Shown here: positions 48,301-59,774 of the stretch, in pieces | Numbering within the stretch: the stretch's first letter is position 1 | Layout: the number at the start of each line of letters is the position of its first letter | Assembly (NCBI GenBank): GCA_963555705.1 | Contig: OY743187.1 | Coordinates: 9,128,133 to 9,192,132, forward strand | Reading direction: 5' to 3' | Length of the DNA stretch: 64,000 bases | Origin: Ligustrum vulgare | Lineage: Eukaryota; Streptophyta; Magnoliopsida; Lamiales; Oleaceae | Notes under the pieces: generated by a model | The model's database searches: none | Told to the model about the DNA's origin: nothing | What the model saw: the letters and a program-made list of their open reading frames with translations, nothing else | Made by a program: the position numbers and the translations under genes

Positions 48301-49474
48301 AGGTAAAGAAAGACCATCATAATCTCGCTTTAGTAGGCATCTGAATAAGCGGAAGAGCCAAGTTACTCGCTGCATGCAACGGTTTCTCATTTTTCTTTCA
48401 TTTACTTTTAAGAAAATGATAGAACTTACAGATTCTGCAATGTAGCAGGAAGCTCTGATGGAATGCTACCCCCGATAAGGTTGTTACTCAGTTCTCTGCC
48501 ACAAAATGATGGCAAAATTACCAATATCAGTGTGAAAAGATAAACTCCTGCAAGCACATGTAAATGCATGTACATATGCACTAAGGTACACAGCAATAAA
48601 GATTGAAAGAGTTGTACTCACATTGATTTGATAGAAGAGAATTTTCCTAAGCTGTCACCCAATTCTCCGCCCAAATTAGCCCCGATGAGTGTTCTGTAAA
48701 AAGGATTTTTTGAACATTAAATTGCAATGAAATATCCACAGGAAATCAATTCAAGGAAAGGGTACATACAGTGAACTTATGGTTGTACCATCATCGCACT
48801 GGATACCTTGCCAAGCTTCACCACATGGGTCTCCACTAGAAGCAACCCATCCCGGTAGAGAAGGTGATTCCAACGCAGCATATAAGCTATTCAGTGCAGC
48901 AACTAAAACAGTATAATAAAATGCCAAAGAAAAAAGTAAGCATTTTTTATATGGAAGAAGCAAAGTATAAACAATTATATAGGAAGATAAAAAAGAATTA
49001 TCCTGTGAGAGAGCACCAGGTAAAACTTTCACAATTTAAGCTGGACGAATAGATATGGCAAGCATACTACACGTTTTCTTACAAGAGACGGTTGAAACTG
49101 ATTTTTCAACCTAAATTAGGAATGTGCAGTCTAGTTACATTAAAAACATAAACTGCTTACATGAATTGCAATTCAACAGAAATTTTACTTAAATTTCACA
49201 GGTTAATAAATAGTTTAGACTATCCAGAAAGACTGATATGTCAAACAATCCAGGGAGTTGTGGCCTTTATTACTCTGTTAATTTGAAAATGATGAAACAA
49301 AATTGGAACTTGCTATATCTTATTTCCAGCAAACACTATAAATAGCTTTCTTTCTTTGGACTTACCATCATTAGGATTGGTAGCTCCATGGGACAATCGA
49401 ATTGCGAAAACGTAAATAAATCCCACCAAAATCTTCAAATTCAAGCAATTTTCTATGGATCTGTTCCCACCCAT
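39308..49474 (-). CDS. SRF3: STRUBBELIG-RECEPTOR FAMILY 3-like LRR receptor kinase, 16 exons, 793 aa
   Basis: Minus-strand exons in coding order: 49474-49366, 48902-48770, 48693-48622, 48495-48430, 48293-48222, 48133-48062, 47966-47895, 47819-47754, 47639-47574, 45902-45487, 45383-44944, 44628-44357, 44027-43889, 39860-39724, 39637-39481, 39400-39308. All junctions are GT-AG and the sum is 2382 nt in frame. The protein has a signal peptide (1-30), an LRR N-cap with [13 protein letters not shown], LRRs coded one per 66- or 72-bp exon (about 80-240), a Pro/Ser region, a membrane helix (about 315-337), a 20-plus proline run, and a kinase domain (about 475-757). The catalytic loop is HRN instead of HRD and the DFG motif is DCG, as in the atypical STRUBBELIG family. 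Closest by memory is Arabidopsis SRF3, linked to iron-responsive root growth, callose signalling and hybrid incompatibility. Intron 13 (39861-43888) is swollen by a transposon. The SRF3 subtype needs a tree. Confidence 0.92.
40961..42400. mobile_element. Fold-back Mutator-like element inside an SRF3 intron, 9-bp target duplication
   Basis: The ends are inverted copies over about 430 bp (left GGGAAATTGGCGCATTTGGT; right, reversed, GGGAAATTTGCGCATTTAGT). The nine bases TTATTAGAA flank both sides (40952-40960 and 42401-42409). Long terminal inverted repeats and a 9-bp duplication are typical of Mutator-like elements. The arms contain sub-repeats on the theme 'ttcaatttggtgcttaagtcc'. No transposase is present. 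A separate MITE copy lies between the arms. Transcribed within the SRF3 pre-mRNA, the arms could fold into a long hairpin. Confidence 0.75.
41393..41578. repeat. MITE nested between the arms of the fold-back element
   Basis: The stretch from GTGTTTGGTTTTGATT to AAAACCAAACGGAGGC has inverted ends and the family core 'gttgagatttggttgaaaag...attgtgggcttgacttttgatgg'. It is related to 14102-14240 and, in reverse, to 16747-16930 and 18408-18580. Confidence 0.5.
45154..45216. repeat. (GGT/GGA)n microsatellite coding the SRF3 polyproline run
   Basis: On the minus strand this triplet repeat codes more than 20 consecutive prolines in exon 11, between the membrane helix and the kinase domain. The frame is kept by triplet steps, so length changes alter only the proline count. 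Confidence 0.9.
47261..47279. repeat. Poly-C tract (19 C) in an SRF3 intron
   Basis: This is an uninterrupted C run within the intron between exons 9 and 10. A (GA)n tract lies nearby at about 47658-47682. The length may be a sequencing or assembly estimate. Confidence 0.75.
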
Positions 49475-50130
49475 TGACCCAAAACAACACCCTTTTTCTT
49501 CAATCTACTCTTTCTCAGTAAATATTTTCTGCATCGCCCACATACAAAAATACCCTCCAATCTGCAAAATGTATGTGAGTAAAGTTATAAGAGCATAAAA
49601 AAACAAAACCCATTTCCAATTCTGTAGATCATTAAATCTACAAAAGACGTAAAAGCCATGAATCACTGGCAATTGAACACCCAATGCCCAAAAATGCATA
49701 CTTAAAAGCATAACATCTTGAGAAAAATTTAAGTAAAATACGAAAACAATCCATTAAAATTATACCAAATTTTAAGTGAAGCATGAAACAAACAATGGCG
49801 TTCAAGATGGAAATTGACGAAGACTCTTGAGTCTTGACTCCATGAAAGCAGTATAATTAAGCAAAAATAGAAAGTAAAAGTCAATAATTAGCAAGTGCAT
49901 TAAGTACCGAATAATTCTCAAAGTTTGAAGTGTAGATCAAGAAACAGAGTTAGAGAGAGAAAAAAATGGAAAGGAAAGGAAAGGAAAGCCAGACCTTTAC
50001 ACTTAGCTGGAAAGCTGAAATTTTAGAAAGTTGCAGAAAGACGCTCAAACATTTCTCTCTCTCTACTTTATCTCTCTAGGAAAGGAATCGCAATGAGAGT
50101 GAGTGGAGTCATGCATAGTTGAAAAATGAT
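49475..50130 (-). promoter_or_regulatory. 5' UTR and promoter area of the SRF3-like gene
   Basis: Upstream of the ATG at 49474 (minus strand) there is no further conserved exon. A GA/CT-rich stretch at about 49940-50080 (minus-strand purine-rich; plus TCTCTCTCTCTAC near 50053) resembles plant leader or initiator tracts. No unambiguous TATA box was found, so the transcription start is uncertain. Confidence 0.35.
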
Positions 50131-53100
50131 ACTTTCATCTAAAAAATGTATCATAGTCGTATTACATGAGTATGGAGTCCACATGAAACCCAGTACGTGA
50201 ACCCCACATTACATGTAAGAGGGATGTCAAAGATGAAATTATTTTGGAGGTGATTGTATCATCTTCGCAGTTATCGTCTGAGACGTAAACAGCAGATCCC
50301 ACGCGCAGCTTTTTTTTTTTTTTTTTACGTTATTTCACAATTTGTGACAGGGACAAGTGGCAAGAATTCATTGGAAGTTCCTAATTTCAATTTTTTACCA
50401 TCTAACTTGTATTTTTACTTCAATTCAACCCCACATGGCCAGCATAATTCATGATTTGAGTTTTGACCAATGAAACTCGTGACAAAGTTGATAGAACCGA
50501 ATGTGCATAAAAGATGGGAAATCGCATTTGTACAAGGCTTGTACCTGTAGCACTGCTCATAATAGATTCATCATTTTTATTTTAACATAAAAACGTGAAA
50601 TTCAAAAATTGTAGTGTATTATTAGTACTCGTGATTTTGATTCCCCATTACCATACCACTTGTAGATGGATTTATTTAGTTCCTGTTTGTTATAAATTAA
50701 ATTAGATTTTTTTATAAATTTTGACAAAAAATAAAAATATGTAGTTAAAAATTTTGAATTCCCTTACTTATGTTGTAAAATAATAATTGTTGACTTCAAT
50801 TTGAGAGAATTGAATTTTAATTGGAAACCAAGCATGCTCTTAAACTCCTAGGACAATATTGAAGCTTTTTCACAAGCTTTTTACACTCCTGCATGAATTA
50901 GAAGATGGAAAAAGTGCATTGCTGAAATGCTATCCATAGAACTTTGTTAGAGCATTTCTCACGGTGGCATCAAATTAGATGTAAATTGATATGTTAGAGC
51001 ATTATTTTTTACAAGGTGAACTCGAACTTGAGGCAAAATAAAAATAAAATAGCATAATTTCTTTAAGTGATCATCAAAAAAATAAAAATAATAAGAAACA
51101 AAAATATTTGAACTATGTCATTAATTAAAAAATAAAATGATATCTAATTATACATGCCACAATCGAAACAAATAGGTAATTTGCATAAGAAACATTAGAG
51201 GAGACTTGTGCTTCTCCTGCTCCCCTTGCAGATTCCAGCAAAACATAAATAATAAAGGTCTTTCCCATTTTACTATCCAATTTATCACAAATAATTTCAT
51301 GCATAAGCCCCTGTTTGGTCTTGTTAAAAATAATTTTTTTGGCTAAAAATTGATGAAATGTTGATAAAAATTGTGGGTCACATAAATGAATTTTCAAATA
51401 TTGGTGTCAAACTTCTACTATCAAGCATTTTTGAAAATCTTTTTCATTTGGTTACTACACCAAATATCATATTGTAAATTCAAAAGTTTAAACTTAAAAA
51501 ACCTTTGCTTGGTTTGGAAGGAACTATACATAAAGAATAATAAATGGATGAATGTAAGGCAATACCGTGTTAAATGGAAGGTGTGGAATTCGAATTTCGA
51601 GGGGACATGGTCGGATTTGTTGAAAAAATTTATCTTCATATTTTTTGTTTAAAATCCATCATAATCCATTCAATTCCATTAAAATTAGTAATCCATCGAA
51701 ATCTACAGAATTTTATAAAATTAATTGAAATCCATGTTGAGGACCTTGGATTTTGATGGATTCTATAAAATTCCAAATTGATGATATATGGAACGTTATG
51801 GAATTTTAGAATCCATCAAATTCCATGTTGGGGACACCCTCCTTAGAACCTATTTAATATCAAATGTTTTCCATGGAAAATGGAATTTTTTTTTTTTCAT
51901 TTTTCAACTTTTGCACCATTTGAGACTGTCTAAATTTTTCATGAAATTCGTTTTCCAACTTTTCTTGAATTCCCTTACTTTCCTTGATTTTGAGGAGTTC
52001 GTTTTCTTTGCACGTTCATAGAAATTGATTTTTCACATTTTGTCTCGTTTGGTCATTTTTATTGTTGTTAGTTGATTTATTTTTTTCTAAAAATTAACAT
52101 TATTATTATCATGTACAAATGTATGAAATTTTTTTTAAAAAAATAAATAAATTTGATTGAAATAGCAAAATTTTGCTTATGTCAATCAAACAACAAAACT
52201 TGAAAATTCTCTACTTTTTTTCACCTAGAAAATTAAACCAATCAAACACATTAAACTTTTAATTCTCAAGAATTTAATTCCCTGAAATTCGTTTTCTTTC
52301 CACCCAAATTTCACTCTTGCAATCAAACTGTCCTTAGGTGGTATAGATTTACATTCTCTGTCAAAAAATCAATTTGCATTTCCTTTGCATCTCTCCATGA
52401 CCATGGAGAGGTTTTCGACAACTTTGGAGGTTTAAATAACATTTGGATCTATTACATCATTCGATTTGTTCTTATTACTAATTGTGTGTTTTGATAATGA
52501 TCCACGACATTATTCAAGTTTCTTATAATTTGCAATGTGGTGAGGCCACTACACAAAATGTTGAGATGATTGTCGGCAACAACATACTAGTTGGGTTACA
52601 AGATAATTTACAAATGGATGGCTAAATTGAAATAAATATGAGTTAAGTAAATAGTTAAAAGATAGTGATCAACATGAAACAAATCCGTAAATTAGCTGAC
52701 TTCTTTTGAAATTACAAGATATAGTGCGTTGCGGTTCCTTTGAAGGAGAATGGCGTTCATTCTGGCGATAGGCGCGCGCGTGAGACAATATATTTATGAA
52801 TTGCAAATTGTAATGAATTTTAATATCCAATTGATAAGCAAAATAAATTATTTATAAATTAATTTATGAACTATACAATTTTTCAATCACTTTTTTATTA
52901 TAAATATTTTCTCTCTACACTTTCTAATCACACATTTTAATTTAAAATCATAAATAAATCAGTTTATAAACTGCTACAGTATTATTAGACAAGAGCTTAA
53001 ATCTAAGCCTCTGTTCAACTTACAGTTTATTTGATTTATAAATCAATTTATAATTTACATAATTTTCTAAACTATAACAACATACATTTTCTCTTTATTC

Positions 53101-53837
53101 ACCTTTTAATCACACATTTGACCCAGAAAATATAAATAAATCAATTTATAATGAAAAGTAGTCGCCGAACAGAGCCTAAATCAGAGTCAACCATTAATAT
53201 CAACAATTTTATGGGATCCCATAAGTTTTAACCACACATTTCATCATCTTATTAAAATCTACTAAAAAAATTGATTTTAATCCTCACTAAACAGGGATTA
53301 AGTCATGTTTGATTTTTTAATGTATTCTTTTCTTATACTCATTTTTAACCACATATTCACGCAATAGAATATTTTACGTAAATTAAAAAAAAAAAAACTT
53401 TCCCCTATTTTTTTAGATACGCATTATCCGAAAAATTACTACTCAAAAAAATTATTTCCTTCAAAATGGGAATCAATATTCAATGGGCTTAGTTTCAAGT
53501 TTGTTATTAGCAATAATATATATAGTCTACGATCAAAAATAATAATAATAATATATATAGCGATGATAATTGGATAGAGAAAAATAAATTACGGTTGTCG
53601 GCTTGTCACACTTGCAAGTCTGGCTTTTTATTATTATTAAAAAAATTGGAAACGAAATTCAAGATTCTCTCTTTCATGTTTCATTCACGCGAACATTTTC
53701 AAAAGTAAATTTGATAATCTAAAAAAAAAAGTTAAGGAGCATCTATATATCCATCTATCTATCTATATAGTTATCTCGAAGTTTATTTATCCTCTTTTAA
53801 CTGATTTTGGTTTGATTGATTTGTAACTTTATTATTA
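50131..53837. other. Gene-free repeat-bearing region
   Basis: No gene is supported. The block at about 51880-52335 is homologous to a block split across 54200-54300 and 55080-55440 (shared 'gttagttgatttatttttt', 'aattaa(c/g)attattattat' and 'aaaattaaa(c/t)caatcaaa'), so an interspersed repeat family is present twice. MITE-like 'aaccacacattt' pieces lie at 52870-53160 and 53330-53480. Short ORFs at 51125-52021 are AT-rich chance frames. Confidence 0.5.
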
Positions 53838-54162
53838 CTAGTCCAATGCAAGTGCATTGCACGTGTTATGTAAATGATGAATAAATTGCATAATATTTTT
53901 TTGTAATAAACAATTTTTGAATAATTTTTGTGAAATTTCAGCAAACTAAAAAAAAAAACCCGGTTGAAAACCGATTTCTGTAAGTTATAAAACATATTTG
54001 TTTCTAGGGTAAGTGGAGAGGTGTGGACTGATGAGATTTAATTTATTAATTAATTAATGTAGAACCAATGTCATAATTGGGTTAAAATAAAATATGTGAG
54101 GGCAAATTTGGTAATTGAAAGATTCTCCTCCATTGGTACTTTTAAGGTAGTACTGATAGTGA
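53838..54162 (-). mobile_element. Compact 325-bp Helitron, minus strand
   Basis: The 5' end on the minus strand is A|TCACTATCAGTACTACCTT followed by AAAAGTA. The 3' end has hairpin TGCAATGCACTTGCA (plus 53847-53861), a short spacer and CTAG (53838-53841) followed by T. It shares the 5' motif with the copies starting at 7953 and 8629, and 'ggagaatct' follows in all of them. It has no coding capacity. It is a very short copy with both ends visible. Confidence 0.6.
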
Positions 54163-54309
54163 TGATAAGAGATTTAGGCTATGTTTGATAGTCTCCAATT
54201 ACCTAAAAAAAAAAAAATAATTCCATCCATATTTTCTATCTTGCTTTGTTTGATTGTATTAATTTTTTTGGCAATTCATTTTTCACATTTGATCATCACG
54301 CGCCTTTAT

Positions 54310-55074
54310 ATGTTGAAAGTGCCCAGTTTTTGAGGTACTTACGGGACATCAACACAAGGTATTGTCTATCGCATGGTGTGGATTTGTTCCACGCGAGGTG
54401 AACGCGTCCCCAGAGAGTTTCGAACCTTGGACATATGGAATTTAAGAATTTCAAAGCCTCCTTGGTACCACTAAGCTAACTACAACATATAAATGCTCGT
54501 TTTTATGTTGACGGTGTCCAGCCTTTGAGGTACTTACGGGACGCCAACACAGCGAATTGTCCACCACATGGTGTGGATTTGTTCCACGCGAGGTGAACGC
54601 GTCCTCATGGGGTTTCGAACCTTGAACCTATGGAACTTAAAAATTCCAAAGGCCTCCCGGTACCACTAAACTAAGTATATGTTGACGGTGCCCAACCTTT
54701 GAGGTACTTATGGAACGTCAACACAAGGTATTGTCCACCGCATGATGTGAATTTGTTCCACGCGAGGTGGACGCGTCCTCATGGGGTTTCGAACCTTTGA
54801 CCTATGGAACTTAAAAATTCCAAAAGTCTCCCTGGTACCACTAAACTAAGTATATTTTGACAGTGCCCAACCTTTGAGGTACTTACGGAACGTCAACACA
54901 AGGTATTGTCCACCGCATGGTGTAGATTTGATCCACGCGAGGTGGACGCGTCCCCAGGGGGTTTCGAACCTTAGACCTATGGAACTTAAGAATTCCAAAG
55001 GCCTCCCTGGTACCACTAAGCTATATGTTGACGGTGTCCAGCATTTGAGGTACTTACGGGACGTCAACACGCCT
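54310..55074 (-). repeat. Tandem array of tRNA-derived SINE-like units
   Basis: Four full units and one partial unit start at about 54310, 54505, 54679, 54854 and 55025 (spacing 171-195 bp). Each holds, on the minus strand, a Pol III A box (TAGCTTAGTGG) and about 45 bp later a B box (GGTTCGAAACC), then GACGCGTCCACCTCGCGTGG, CCACACCATGCGGTGGACAA and GTTGACGTCCCGTAAGTACC. Box order and spacing fit a tRNA-related SINE head. SINEs are normally dispersed; here the unit is in tandem, inside another interspersed repeat. Confidence 0.6.
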
Positions 55075-55487
55075 CTTTTACTCAAAATCAAGGAATTCAT
55101 TTTCTCGCCTAGATAGTAGAGTTTATTTTCTTGGTTCTTTAAGCATTTTTTGTCACGTTTGATCATTTTTGTTATTGTTAATTGATTTATTTTTTTTAAC
55201 AAAAATTAAGATTATTATTATTGAGTACAAATGTGTGAAAAAAAAATTTAATTAAAATAGCTAAATTTTACTTTATTTGTCATGAAAAATAATGTCCATT
55301 AAACAACAAAAGTTCGAAAATTTCCCACTTTTCTCACTTAGAAAATTAAATCAATCAAATACATAAAACATCAAATCCCCAGGAATTCAATTCACTACAA
55401 TTCATTTTCTTTCTACCCAAATTCCACCATCACTATTAAACGCAACATTATAATAATATTTGGAACTTTTTATAAAAAATTGATTTT

Positions 55488-55990
55488 GACCAATTTATAT
55501 GATTATTTAAGTGGAACTATTAGTTGATGAATGAAAAATTAAGCCGTTTGAATACGTGACAATATTGAAAATTTAGTAGAATATTATAAAATATTCTAGA
55601 ATTAATTTAAATGAAAATATGTGTCTTTTCATATGAAAGATTGCGACTTTTGAATTTGTTATTTTTCAATAAGTGTGTCTCTTTATTTTAGAGACATATT
55701 TCAAGTGTTGTGTCTCTTGAAAGGGTTGTATATTTTGAAACACAACTTTCCAACATCTATAAATAGACCCCATATACTTGGATTTAATTCATTCATCACT
55801 CCATTCATTCATTCATTTGTTCATGATTGCATGTTCACTTCAAAATATTGTGCATTTATTTGGAGTCGAATTTCATGTAAAGAGAGTTCAAAGTATAAGT
55901 AAAGTTCGTTGATCTACATAATTTGCAGTGCTCCTATTGAGAGACGTGGTCGTCGTATCTTGGGAGACGAATGTGGAAGTAACATATACT
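55488..55990 (+). repeat. Left LTR-like direct repeat of an old retroelement
   Basis: This matches 59534-59774 plus 63077-63315 with scattered differences. It includes TCTATAAATAGACCC (about 55758-55772), a good TATA element, and a 'ttcattcattcatt' leader. The copies diverge before about 55488 and after the 'agacgaatgt' block near 55970. The terminal TG/CA bases are not clear. Confidence 0.55.
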
Positions 55991-57870
55991 TTCAAGAGGC
56001 ATTGACATTCCTAGTCATTTTATACGTTGACTGGAGGTGAAATAAAAATATTTATCAAATGGATATAACTAATTATATGGTTGAAATTTAAAAGAGTTGA
56101 TGAACTCTAAGTTCAAGTCTTACCCAAGATTTGTGGGGGTAATGTTACTACTTGCATATGCATTCACGATTGTGGAATTTTGGAGGTAACTTAGTTTAAA
56201 AGTTACATTCTTTATACCTTATAAGTTATAGAAAAATGTTTCGTGAAGATTGAAAGGTATAAATCTTTATACTAATTTTAGAATTATAAGAATGATTCAT
56301 AATAACCAAAAAATGGTTGAAATTGGAACAAGATCATTTATTGCATGGATATCGATATGTAGTAATTAATAATTATTGAATAATTGAATAATATTCGTAA
56401 GGTGAACTGCATTGTAATGATAATGATTCGATGATATAAATTGGACATCAATTACCAAAGATTGAAGAATCCACTAGTTAAGAAACCTTGGTGGTTTGAT
56501 GAAAAAGACTTGTAATTGGAAGTTTAATAGGCCAAGGGACTTGAGTTGTAGTTTTACATTAAGGACTTAATTGCATATTAAGTACTCGAGGTCTTGTGAT
56601 CTGCAACTTTGGCCTTAAAAGTTTTCCAATTTTTTATTAACTTATTTATTTAGTCATTCAAGTTCCGAACTTCAAAAATCTAAGTGCTTAAGGTTCTTGA
56701 TTTTAAGATTTAATCCATATAGTGTCGGATTTCAAATATTATCTCAATCGTGTCGAGTCGTTGTTCGAGTGTATATCAAAACTTGAAGTTGGGACTACCC
56801 ATGAAAAGTGGGGTGACCTTCTTTTCTTCAAATTATAATACGAGATTTTGAACATTGTTGAATTGCACTATTCTCGAAAAAATTTGTTGGTACCGTATTG
56901 TGACATGGATGTCCATTGTAAGATCTATATCCACTAGTAAATGTGTTTACTATTCTAGTGCGGTATTTGGAAATGTTCGAAATCATTATAAATTTGAAGA
57001 TGAATTTTTGGAACTAGTCCTTTAGATAAAATGAGAAATAAGTATTTTATTTCAAGAAATTTTGGAAGTTTATTTATTCGATATCATAAACTTGTGGGGG
57101 TTACGGATAGCTATAATGAAGTTCCAACTAAAGCAAGAGAAGCATGTTAGCTTCAGAGTTCCAAAAGTGATAAGTTTATACCTACTACGTTGATTGATTG
57201 TGTCTCAAAAGTTATAGATCGTCTTGTATTGCAATTTATCTTAGATGGTATTATTTTGTGGATCCACCATATTAAAAAGCTTACCAAGAGATCATTAAAT
57301 TGATGATCGAAGGGAATGAGATTAAAGTTTACTATGCATGTAATCTTAGTAAAGATAACTCAACCATGCTAACTGGAGATTTCAAGAACTTGGTTCAATT
57401 AGATAACTAAGTTACAAAGATTCAGTTAAGCACCTAGGATTAAATTCCTAGCCATTCCTATTGATGCGAACCCCTTTGGTGATTAAACCAAAAATTCCCA
57501 CAACAATATTGTATCAACCCAAGAAAGCTAAAATAGGTAATAAATGAGAAATCTTGACCCAAGTTTAACCCAACCAAAATTCAAGGATTTATAAACCCTA
57601 GCCCAATGGAGAGATTAAGACAAATACCAAGACTTGTGGAATAAATATCAACAAATACACAAGAACAACTCTCAATATATAAGTTGAAATAAATTCCAAG
57701 AAAAGTTACAAGAAAAGAAAGGATTTACCTCTCTCAAATGCTCTCAATGGAGGCTTCAATGTTCATTCAAAAATTATCTAGGGTTTGGGCTTTACAAGGT
57801 ATATACAAGAAATGAAAAACAAAACTTTGGTAAATTGCACAAAAACCCCCGTTTTTTTTACATTCGGAGG

Positions 57871-58003
57871 ACTTTCGGTCGACCGAAATTACCTTTCGGT
57901 CGACCACCTGGTCGACCGAAATGGTAGTTTCGGTCGTACGCTGGTCAGCCGAAACTGCCAGCAGCTGAGCCTCAAAATCTTGCAGAGTTTCGGTCGACCG
58001 AAA
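57871..58003. repeat. Cluster of TTTCGGTCGACCGAAA palindromes
   Basis: Perfect or near-perfect copies of the 16-bp palindrome occur at 57873-57888 and 57988-58003. Between them are arms split by spacers (57893-57920 and 57927-57953). Each copy is centred on GTCGAC. The stretch is far more GC-rich than its surroundings. Confidence 0.8.
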
Positions 58004-58021
58004 GTTCCTGTTCTTCCAAAA

Positions 58022-58213
58022 TTAGGCAATTGACCTCGATCTTGATCTTTTCCATGGGAACTTGATTTCGGAGCTTGAAAATGAGCCCGCCATCAACTCT
58101 TGGACCTCTTTAGCCTTGGATCTTGTCATGGGCCCCACCGGTATTCGGAAAGAGGATTGACCTGTTTGACTTTGACTCGATTGACTCCCTGGATTCTCAT
58201 CACCTATGGTCAA
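58022..58213 (-). pseudogene. C-terminal remnant of a Ty3/gypsy-type polyprotein
   Basis: A 63-codon minus-strand frame contains IPVGPMTRSKAKEVQELM, a pattern familiar from the end of many plant gypsy polyproteins (GP-(M/I)-TRS-(R/K)-AK). The rest of the polyprotein is missing. The palindrome block follows directly downstream, where the 3' LTR of such an element would lie. Confidence 0.5.
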
Positions 58214-58364
58214 ACCAAACTACTTTCTGCAGAGTATCTAGGTTAAGGTTAACTTTTAATGATTCATATATCTTGGATAAACCAAATGGGGTAGGACAGA
58301 CTACTCGTAATAGGGGATCACCTATGTAAGTGAGAAGTAAGGCTGTTTCTATGAGAATGTTTAA

Positions 58365-59235
58365 ATGCTTAGGTGGCGTTCTATTTGTATTTTATTTTGT
58401 ATTTTCATTTTCGAAAATGTTTTGTGTTTTCATTTTTGTTTTCAAATTTGCTGAAAACGCGTTTGGTTTGTCATTTCTGAAAACTGTTTTTGAAAATGAA
58501 AAGTTGGAAAACACGTTCTGTTTGAAATTTTGCAGAACACTATTTAAACTATTTTTAATTAATTTGCTTGCAGAATACTACTAACCCCAACTCAAATTTC
58601 CTTTCACAATACACTAAAAATATGGTTACATGCAACACACTAATGTGAGCATTAAGAGTCTATATTAACACAGTTTGGTCAGGTTCGGGACTTGAGAAAG
58701 CTCTACTTCTATTAAAATCCAGAAAATGCAAGTTCTTTCAAAACCACCAGAGTCCATTTATTATTACATTTTTTGAAATATAACAACAAGAATTCTCATT
58801 TAATTTTTTTTTTTGTAATGTTGATATTGAATTGAATAAAACTTTATTTAAACTAAGTTTCAAGTTAGGATAATTCTCAAAGAAAAAAAAAATTCTTTAT
58901 TTAGGCTTAGTTCCAAGTTAGGATAATTCTAAAAAAATAATAAAAAAATAAAAACTTTATATTAAGTTTAGTTCTAAGTTAAGATAATTCTATAAAAAAA
59001 AAAAATATAAATAAATAAAATTTCCCAAAACGCGTTTTCCGCGTTTTGGACATTTTTTGTCGAAATACACACAAAACGCCCAAAACGATGTTTCGGGCGT
59101 TTTTCGTTTTGTGTACAAATTTTTTTTTTGTTTTCCAAAACGCGTTTTCGAAAATGGTAAAGAGAACGCGTTTTTAGCGTTTTCGAAAATAAAAACAGAA
59201 AACGACCTCAGAACAGTAAAGAGAACAGGGGCTTA
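58365..59235. repeat. Inverted-repeat element rich in AACGCGTTTT palindromes
   Basis: The left part (58370-58515) and the reverse complement of the right part (59030-59235) share 'gttct(a/c)(t/t)tt', 'attttcgaaaa' and 'aacgcgttt(t/g)' blocks. Between them the 'aagtt(a/t)(a/g)gataattct' unit recurs three times (58860-58990). It is probably a non-autonomous terminal-inverted-repeat element. The ends are not fixed. Confidence 0.4.
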
Positions 59236-59533
59236 AATTCTCTCAAAGTACTTATGAAATCAAGAGTTGTTAAAAACCAAAATGAACACAACCGTGAGAA
59301 TCAAAAGTGTAGGGGAAGATATTGTGTGAGTACTATTATCTTGGTTTACACCAACGGCTGAATAGTTCAAGACATCATGTTCACTGATTAGTCAACTAAT
59401 AATATCTCACCAAGGCAGGTTCAAAGCCAGAAGCTACCTCTCCTGATACAATAACTTTTCGCTTGTACTCTCTTCAGTATCTGCATAGTCTTTGCATTAA
59501 TTTTCATTCATGTGGGAGATTTTCGGAATAAAT

Positions 59534-59774
59534 TGATTTTGACCAATTTATTTGATTATTTAAGTGGAACCGTTAGTCAGTGAATGAAAAATTAAGCCGC
59601 TTAAATACTTGACAATATTGAAAATTTAGTAGAATATTATAAAATATTCTAGAATTAATTAAAATGAAAATATGTGTCTTTTCATATGAAAGATTGTGAC
59701 TTTTGAATTTGCTATTTTTCAATAGGCGAGTCTCTTTATTTTAAAGACACGTTTCAAGTGTTGTGTCTCTTGAA
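59534..59774 (+). repeat. Right LTR-like repeat, first part
   Basis: This corresponds to the first half of 55488-55990. It stops at CTCTTGAA (59767-59774), where a hAT-like element has inserted. The second half resumes at 63069. Confidence 0.55.

Larger units (their letters stand above)
55991..59533. mobile_element. Interior of the old retroelement, degenerate, with other insertions
   Basis: No intact gag or pol frame is present. Contents are long non-coding DNA (56000-57460), a block of TTTCGGTCGACCGAAA palindromes, a gypsy-type remnant and an inverted-repeat element. A purine tract (GTGGGAGA, about 59512-59519) just before the right repeat could be its polypurine tract. The strand and superfamily are not settled. 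Confidence 0.4.
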
